This document shows, piece by piece, positions 57,375 through 64,000 of a stretch of DNA of 64,000 nt. A model generated the notes under the pieces. The model did not search any database, was not told where the DNA came from, and saw nothing but the letters and a program-made list of their open reading frames with translations. This stretch comes from Voacanga thouarsii (Eukaryota > Streptophyta > Magnoliopsida > Gentianales > Apocynaceae), in assembly GCA_026120185.1 (NCBI GenBank), contig JANUWF010003369.1:2045981-2109980 (forward strand). The letters are read 5' to 3'. Both the position numbers and the translations under genes were made by a program. The number at the start of each line of letters is the position of its first letter. Position 1 is the first letter of the stretch.

Positions 57375-59348
57375 TGTCCGGACTTGGGTATAAAAATCAT
57401 ACAAAAACTAAGCACATTCCCAATTAAGTTTAAATTAAAACGTTAAACCTAAATCACACATATAAGCAATCGTACTCATTATTAACTGAGCATAGGGTTC
57501 AAATGAGTGTCGATCCTCAAGGAACAAGTAGACATTAATTACCTTTCTTTCATTATTTAACCGACTCGATGAAATAAAATTGAAATAAAATAAAACAAAA
57601 GAAAATAAAAATAAAAATACATACATGTCAAGGATGTAGATTTATGTAATTCAAACCATTGATTAGACAACCATGATCTTAAAGTACCCAACCTCTATCA
57701 TAACTAATTATTCTCTTGGCATCATAGAGAATTAAAATAGACTCACTTCTTTCTCAATCCATGAATCCCTATCTTCTAGGTAACTTAGTATCACATACTC
57801 TGTCTCAACCAGTCTTACCTAAAAGATGCATTAAACACAATTCTTTGATCAAGTCCCATTCTCAGGCAAACTTAACTCATGAAATTAACCAATTGAATCC
57901 ATATTCTGGAAGACATCAATTAACCTTTAATTATTCTGTTCTTGCAATTAACCCCATTTTCAGGCAAGTTAAAAGGCAACAAATATGAAATCGATCAATT
58001 TAAACCAGCAACCCTATTCTCAAGCAAGTTAATGGCACAATCAATTAATCTCGCAATCAATTTAAGTAATTAAATACCAAGAATAACAATCAGTTAATTA
58101 AAAGATCAAATAACTCTAAATACCATGAATGTCTAAACCAATGTCAAATTACAATAAAACAATTAAAACATCATTGTCAAGAAAAGAAAACAAAGGAAAG
58201 AAATAGATACTGATAGACAGGTCTTCTTCTTCTCTATTTGAAAACTTTCTTGTACAATCCTCCTTGAACTATTTATCTTGAGAAAATATTGCTGATGCAC
58301 TCTAAAATCAATCTAAGTCCCTATATTGTGCACCCCATTTTCCTAGGGTAAATTAACCTTTATTTATAGGCTTACAAAGTTCCTAAAAGAGTCCTAAATA
58401 AAGAAGAAGTAATTACTAAAAAATAATCCAAAACTAAAAAGGAATAGAAATTACTAAGTAAAATCCTAAAAGAATTTAATTGTCCACCGTCTTTGACTTT
58501 TTATGAAATTGAATTCAATTTGGACTTTGTCTTCTTGTGCTTGGAGAACTTCAATTTGTTTGAATTGGAATTTGCTGAAATCAGCTTCCAATTGAGCCGT
58601 GCGGAAGCTTTCTTTCTTTCGAGCCATTGCCCAACCAATTTTCAATTGCTGTCGAGCCATCACTGAGCTAAAATCCGAGCTACATTCTGTTTGTAGCATT
58701 GGCTCATAGCTAATCACCAAATTTGCTGCTTTTCTTTGTTTCTTCTTGCGCAGCCGACGACCAAGCCATGAACTTGCTTGAGCCACAGACTTTCCACTTC
58801 TTTCTTTGTTTGCATTGGCTTAATTGCACAGCCTGCTATTGTTGACTTCTCTTCCTCCTTGTTAGCGGCTTGCTTAGTCGTACTAAGCCCACCGAAATTG
58901 TTGCTTCTTGTTCTAATTTTCTTTTGTACTTTGTAGAGCCACTTTTGTTGACTTTGCTTTCTTCCAAGACCCACCGAAATTCAGCTTTTCTTTGTTTTGT
59001 TGCTGCTGTCTTCTTCTTGTTGTTGGCTCGATTGAGCCATGAAGCCATGAACTAAGCCAATTTCTCCCTTGTCCTTTCCAATTTCAATCGTAGCTGAATT
59101 GCTCTGTTTCTTCCCTATTTTTCCAGTGGAAAATCGGCACTGGCTGTTCTTCTCGGAACCGGCGCCGCCTATATTCTGCTTTGTGACGATTTTGCTTTAT
59201 TTTACCCCTAAAATCTGAAATAATGCAAAAAATACCTTTTAAATGGTAAAATATCAAATATGAAGAAATATGGCTTGTTATTTCACAAATGTATCAGAAA
59301 ATAATATCAAATAACTAGGAAAAATATGACTAATTTATGCCCTATCAT
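57375..59348 (-). mobile_element. Tat/Athila-type LTR (3' LTR in minus sense)
   Basis: The 1974-bp LTR starts TGATAGGGCATAAATTAG (59348) in minus sense and ends CCCAAGTCCGGACA (57375). The start is preceded by a GTGTGGGGGAAT purine tract. It contains GGCGCC (59161-59166) and a TCGATCCTCAAGGAA string typical of this LTR group. The open frames between 58466 and 59055 are chance frames in GC-richer DNA. The 5' partner LTR is not in the window. Confidence 0.8.
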
Positions 59349-61660
59349 ATTCCCCCACACTTGAATCTTTACTTGTCCTCAAGTAAATACTTAACACAAA
59401 GCACTCAAAATAATTTATTTCTTTTCATATTCATTCATAACAAAGTCATAATTTCTTTCCAACCTTAGACATAAAATTGTCATTCATTCACCCTTTAAAA
59501 ACCTTTGGAAACTTATACATTAAATCAAATAATCCCAATGCCATCAAAGTTAAGTTAAGCAAGCTTATATCTAGTACATGAAAATTATTCCACTCCTCAA
59601 GTAAAAACATAGATAACATAAATCATACAAGTCAAGTCATTTAACCAATTCAAGCATTATAAACTCAAATTTACCAAACTCAAGTTAGTGAAATAAGGAA
59701 AACACTCCACTCTTTATTTGTTTTCTATGATTTTGGGAATTAATATCCTCAAGTGCGTGGACTTCTCTTCACACACTGTATTGGCCCCCTTTACAATCAT
59801 CACTCATCATTTTTCTCTAGTAATTTTTTAACATTTTTTTATTTTTCTTGCCTTTTTGCCTTCGGGATAGCCTAAAGAGAGTGCACCGAATATACTTGCT
59901 ATTTCTCTCCATATTGACCCCCTTTTCAACAAAAGGTCTTCAAAGATAAAAACAATAAGACATTTTTTCTCAACTCAATTTTTTTCACCTCATATTTTTT
60001 TCATATATATTTATTTATTTTTTAACTCACATTCCTTATTCAAAACTCAAAGTTAAGTAAATTCTAAATCCATAATACAAGAATTAATCAACAACTCTTC
60101 CCATATTTCATCATATCATCCCTATTCAAACTCAAAGAATAAAATAAAACTCAAATACCAAATATAACCAAGGTTAACTTAAATTCTCAAGACTTAGCAA
60201 AATTCAACTTAATACACAAGTTTACATTTTTGATAAAATCCTACCATACTGAATGACAAATTCATATCCAAAGTTAAAAAGGAAATCATATCTTCGTTAT
60301 AAACAAATAAACTTATTTGAGCTCCAATTTTTTTTTTTATAAAAAATTCAAAAATTCCAACAATTCAAACATATATAATTGAAAATCCCTCAAACATATA
60401 TACTTGGAAATCCATTGAAAATCACAAAGATGCACTTGAGAAAATGTTAAATCTCTCCTCCACACTTAAATTGGATATTGTCCTCAATGGCCTAAAATAG
60501 CACACTAAAGTATAACCAGGGGACCAAGAATGTAAAGAGGGAAAAGAAAATAATACTCCCCAAGGAAGATTAGCTCCATGAAAAATCAAAATTCTAAATT
60601 CCAAAGTAACTTAACAAAAAAAATAATAAATAAATAAATATCAAGATAATTGATAAAAACTTGGACCAAGAATATCACCAAACCACTCCCCCACACTTAA
60701 ACTGGACCATGTCCTTATGGGCCAAAAATAAACACCATAAAGAATCTTTAATGGGACCAAAATTAAAAAAGGGTAGAAAGTTTAAGCAATACTCCCAAGC
60801 GTAGATTAGCTTCAAGATATGAGAAGTTCATGCTTCAAGAAGTTGGAAGAATAATCGCAGCAAACTTCAACCTACAAATAGAAAGATGAACACACAAGTA
60901 AAAGCATAAAGAGTAATTAAAACAAAATTACAAATCAAGGGAAAAGAACAATATAAAGTCAAAGCCTTAAAGTCCCCCTCGAAGTAGAGTCCTCTTTGTT
61001 TCCAAATTATCTAATAGCACCACCATAACCTCCAAAGGGTTCACAATATCCTTTTCATCTCATCCAAATCCACTTTGCAATTGGTTCTCTTTCTAGTGAA
61101 GACCTTTCCATATTTTTTATACTCAAGAAAAATAAGAATAATATCCAACGTAAATATCACAAGTATAATGGCAATCAATCTTAATTCATTACAAAAAAAT
61201 ATCACAAGGGGGGTTCTATATTCCAAGATTTGCAAAAATTTCAGAAAAATGCATAGCTAATTTTTAGAAGCAATCATAAGACTTAAAATCCATTTTATAC
61301 ATTTTCGGCCCACCAACTAAACTCAACAAAGATTTGTCCATGTCTAGTAAATTTTTCCTCAAAAGCACATATCCACAATATCAAGAATTTCAAGAGGATA
61401 AAATTGAGCTCAACACGAAGAGAGTTTTTCTACCAATGTATTCCCCTAACGTAGAAGTTTTAAAAATTTTTCATCTATGGGGGATAATTAGAAGCAGAAG
61501 AAAAATAATTGGAAGAAGAAGAAGGGGAAAACGAAGATGAAGAGAAGGGATAAACGTATCATTCCAGGGGAATAAGAAGAAGAAAGAAAAATAGAAGAAC
61601 AAAACAAATAAGAAAAATAAAGAAAAATAAAATAAAATAAGAAAAATACAACCGAAGATC
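59347..61660 (-). mobile_element. Tat/Athila 3' non-coding region with repeated purine tracts
   Basis: In minus sense three similar blocks occur (59349-59380, 60450-60475, 60684-60715): a GGACA(A/T) string, then TTAAGTGTGGGGGA or a close form. The one at 59350 abuts the LTR and is the functional-position polypurine tract. No coding sequence of this element is found. The right part (61480-61660) is purine-rich (GAAGAAGA, AATAAAATAA). Confidence 0.7.
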
Positions 61661-61667
61661 GGATTCA

Positions 61668-62193
61668 AGGTGTTTAAGGTTGAAGTGGAGCGTTGAACAT
61701 GTAAATTAATTAAAACTTTGAGAACGAATTGTGGTGGAGAGTACTCCTTGGTGAGTTTAAGGATTACTTGGTACATCACGGCATAGTAACTCAATTTACT
61801 GCACCTGGGACTCCCTTGCAGAACGGAGTATCAGAGAGAACAAATAGAACTTTGTTTGAAATGGTCAGAAGCATGATGAGTCATGCATATTTTCTTATTT
61901 CCTTTTAGGGGTATCCCTTAGAAACAACAGTATATATTTTGGACTTGGTACCTTCCAAATTAGTACCTAGGACACCATATGAGATATGGATTGGACAAAA
62001 GCCTAGTTTGAACCGTCTCAAGATATGTGATTGTCCAGCTTATGTACTGACAAAAGAAAGTAAGATAGAACCAAGATCAGAGTTGTGTTACTTCGTTGGG
62101 TATCCAAAAGGAATAAGAGGTGGATATTTCTTTCATCCTCAAGAGCAAAAAGTACTTGTTAGTACTAATGCTAAATATTTAGAGGATGAATAA
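61668..62193 (+). pseudogene. Copia-4 integrase, C-terminal half (broken)
   Basis: Copia sequence resumes within the integrase core (KVEVER then NCGGEY near 61730) after the foreign block. The open piece 61939-62193 reads SKLVPRTPYEIWIGQKPSLNRLKI and CYFVGYPKGIRGGYFFH, the usual integrase end before the linker. The N-terminal half, with the zinc finger and the first acids, is missing. Confidence 0.8.
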
Positions 62194-62238
62194 GTTGCAT
62201 CTACCACAGGTTCATGCAGAATAGAGTTAGAAAAGAAG

Positions 62239-63200
62239 TTGGTCACTGATTTAACTTTAGGTACTTTTACCACTCTGATCGAGGAACCAAGAGAAATACA
62301 ACTGAATGTTCCTATACAAACTAATCCTCATCATAGTGGGAGGATCATAAGAGTTACAAAAAGATGGACTGGAGAGATCTATGATTTAGTCTCGATCATT
62401 AGGAACAAGATCCCACTAGATACGAGAAGGCCATTGTTGATGCTGATGCAAACAAATGGTAGCTAGCCATAAATGCCAAGATTGAGTCCATGTACCTCAA
62501 TTAGGTCTGGGATTTTGTCACTGCGCTTGATATGGGAATAAAACCCATTGGGTGTAAGTAGGTATACAAGAGGAATAGAGGTGTAGATGGAAAGGTTGAA
62601 ATCTATAAAGCATGAGTGGTTACTAAAGGTTATACTCAGAAAGAAAGTAGCCATGCTTAAGTCTATCTGAATTCTCTTAGCCATCGCATATCATTATGAC
62701 CATGAGATATGGCAGATGGATGTCAAGACAACCTTCTTAAATGGCTATCTTAGCGAAGATATCTATATGTCCCAGCCAAAAAGTTTTGTTGCTGGAGGTC
62801 AAGAACAAATGGTCTATAAACTTAAGAAGTCCATCTATAGACTTAAGCAAGCGTTACGAGCATGGAACATATGTTTTAATGAAACCATGAAAGCTTATAG
62901 TTTCATTGAAAATGTCAATAAACTATGTGTGTATAGGAAATCGGAGAGTGGCAAAGTGATTTTCTTGGTACTTTATGCGGATGACATTCTACTCATTGAG
63001 AATGATGTAGAGACATTGGCATCCGTTAAAGTTTGTCTATCTAGTCAATTTAGCATAAAAGACATGGGAAAAGCTAGCTGCATTTTAGGCATTAAGCCTC
63101 TTAGAGATAGGAAGCAAAGAATATTAGGCTTATCCCAATTTACTTATATTGACAAGATATTAGTCAAGTACAACATGGATTAATGTAAAGGGGCTATTAT
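62239..63200 (+). pseudogene. Copia-4 reverse transcriptase (broken)
   Basis: The linker and early RT (62239-62690) contain stops. The open piece 62716-63183 has MDVKTTFLNGYLSEDIYMSQP, KKSIYRLKQALRAWN and LYADDILLIEND, which is the YxDD signature with Ala as the second residue. It continues SSQFSIKDMGKASCILGIK and FTYIDKILVKYNMD, and ends at a stop directly before RNase H. It is the best preserved RT after Copia-3. Confidence 0.87.
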
Positions 63201-63930
63201 ACCCTTTAGACATGGATTATCCTTATCTTCCAAGCAGTATTCTAAGACACAAGAAGACAAGAAAAAAATGAGCAGGATCCCTTATGCTTTGCTGTAGGAA
63301 GTCTCATGTATATTATGCTTTGTACTAGGCCAGATATCTGCTTTGCAGTAGGCATGGTTAGTAGATATCAGTTAAACCTAGGGAAAGCCCACTAGCAAGC
63401 CGTAAAGCATATACTCAAATATCTCAAGGAAACAAGAGATTGTATGTTTATATATCATGCTGATGAATTGGTTCCTACCAATTACACAGACTGAGACTTC
63501 CAAGTAGATAAAGATGAAAGAAAATCTACTAGTGGATATGTCTTCACTTTGTCTGGAGGAGCTATTTTATGAAAAAGTATCAAGCAATCTTACATTGCAA
63601 ATTCTACCATGAAAGTTGAATACGTTGCTGCTTCAAAAGCTTTTAAAAAAGTTGAGTGGCTCTGGAAGTTCCTCATAGAACTTGGAGTAGTACCGTACAT
63701 GGATAGGTCTGTCACCATTTATTGTGAAAACTCTGGAGCGGTGTCACAATGTAAGGAATCTCAAAATCATAGAAAGGGAAAACATATAGAGAAGAAGTAT
63801 CACCTCATCCAAAAGTTCATCCAGAAACAGGATATTATGGTCGATTAGATATCCTCTATCAACAATCTAGTGAATCTCTTTACCAAGCCTTTAACAGAAA
63901 AAGGTGTTTTGCAGACACTTAGATGTCACA
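63201..63930 (+). pseudogene. Copia-4 RNase H (broken)
   Basis: This shows MSRIPYA, then a frame break near 63290, a degenerate NYTD block with a stop, KSTSGYVFTLSGGAI, and the open piece 63609-63848 with MKVEYVAASKAFKKVEWLWKF and YCENSGAVSQCKE (third acid replaced by Glu). Its end corresponds to the Copia-1 RNase H end. Stops at several places. Confidence 0.82.
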
Positions 63931-63969
63931 GGGGTAGGCACTTATGGACTTTTTTAGTCTTTGCAATAC

Positions 63970-63980
63970 AAGTGGAAGAT
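63970..63980 (+). other. Copia-4 polypurine tract
   Basis: AAGTGGAAGAT directly precedes a TGTTGGAAAG LTR start. Confidence 0.85.
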
Positions 63981-64000
63981 TGTTGGAAAGTATGCCCTCA
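63981..64000 (+). mobile_element. Start of Copia-4 3' LTR, cut by window end
   Basis: The visible 20 bases begin TGTTGGAAAGTATGCCCTC, close to the start of the solo LTR at 54391 in minus sense. It probably belongs to the Copia-1 LTR family, but the piece is too short to be sure. Confidence 0.75.

Noticed and set aside
58466..59055. Several short open frames on both strands
   Set aside because: They lie in the GC-richer part of the Tat/Athila-type LTR and overlap on opposite strands. No motif is recognisable.

Overview
This is an AT-rich stretch of nuclear plant DNA, almost certainly from a flowering plant. It consists of nested, decayed retroelements. I found no intact host gene, rRNA, tRNA or CRISPR array. 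The plant assignment rests on Ty1/copia and Ty3/gypsy elements with tRNA-Met and tRNA-Asp type primer-binding sites, a Sirevirus-like copia with an extra 3' reading frame, a Tourist-like MITE, and remnants of an endogenous caulimovirid. All boundaries were read by eye. The pol and gag reading frames are broken by stops or frameshifts, so they are listed as pseudogenes.

Layout, left to right. 1-570: partial copia LTR, minus strand. 571-740: AT repeat. 741-1254: unassigned sequence with a TATA-like box. 1255-5436: minus-strand endogenous caulimovirid (movement protein, capsid, zinc knuckle, protease, start of RT). About 5500-5945: the end of RT and RNase H of the same kind of virus on the plus strand, back to back with the movement protein. 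5950-7556: decayed minus-strand copia RT. 7677-25316: an old plus-strand copia (Copia-2). Its 5' LTR is split by a full-length copia (Copia-1, 8374-18324, target duplication GGTAC), whose 3' LTR carries a 438-bp MITE (target duplication TTA). The RT of Copia-2 is interrupted by a solo LTR (23503-25194), and a second LTR of that family begins at 25317. That second LTR is split by a full-length minus-strand gypsy element (25908-33670, target duplication GTCAA).

34830-37470 is the 5' end of an Athila-like gypsy element (PBS and gag). 37497-41880 is non-coding, LTR-like DNA holding a 25-bp tandem array, which is split by a solo LTR (38294-39836, target duplication TATAC). 41881-52119 is a minus-strand Sirevirus-like copia (Copia-3) with an additional ORF region beyond pol. 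52120-63980 is a plus-strand copia (Copia-4). Its leader carries a minus-strand solo LTR (52572-54391, target duplication ATTTG). Its middle is replaced by an LTR fragment and the 3' end of a Tat/Athila-type element. Its 3' LTR begins at 63981 and runs off the window.

Nesting gives relative ages: Copia-2 is older than Copia-1, which is older than the MITE; Copia-2 is older than the second LTR, which is older than the gypsy element. Points most worth checking are the inverted caulimovirid next to an AT repeat, GGCGCC palindromes shared by unrelated LTR families, a polypurine tract read through by the gypsy pol frame, repeated polypurine motifs in the Tat-like 3' end, and long structured leaders in the copia elements.
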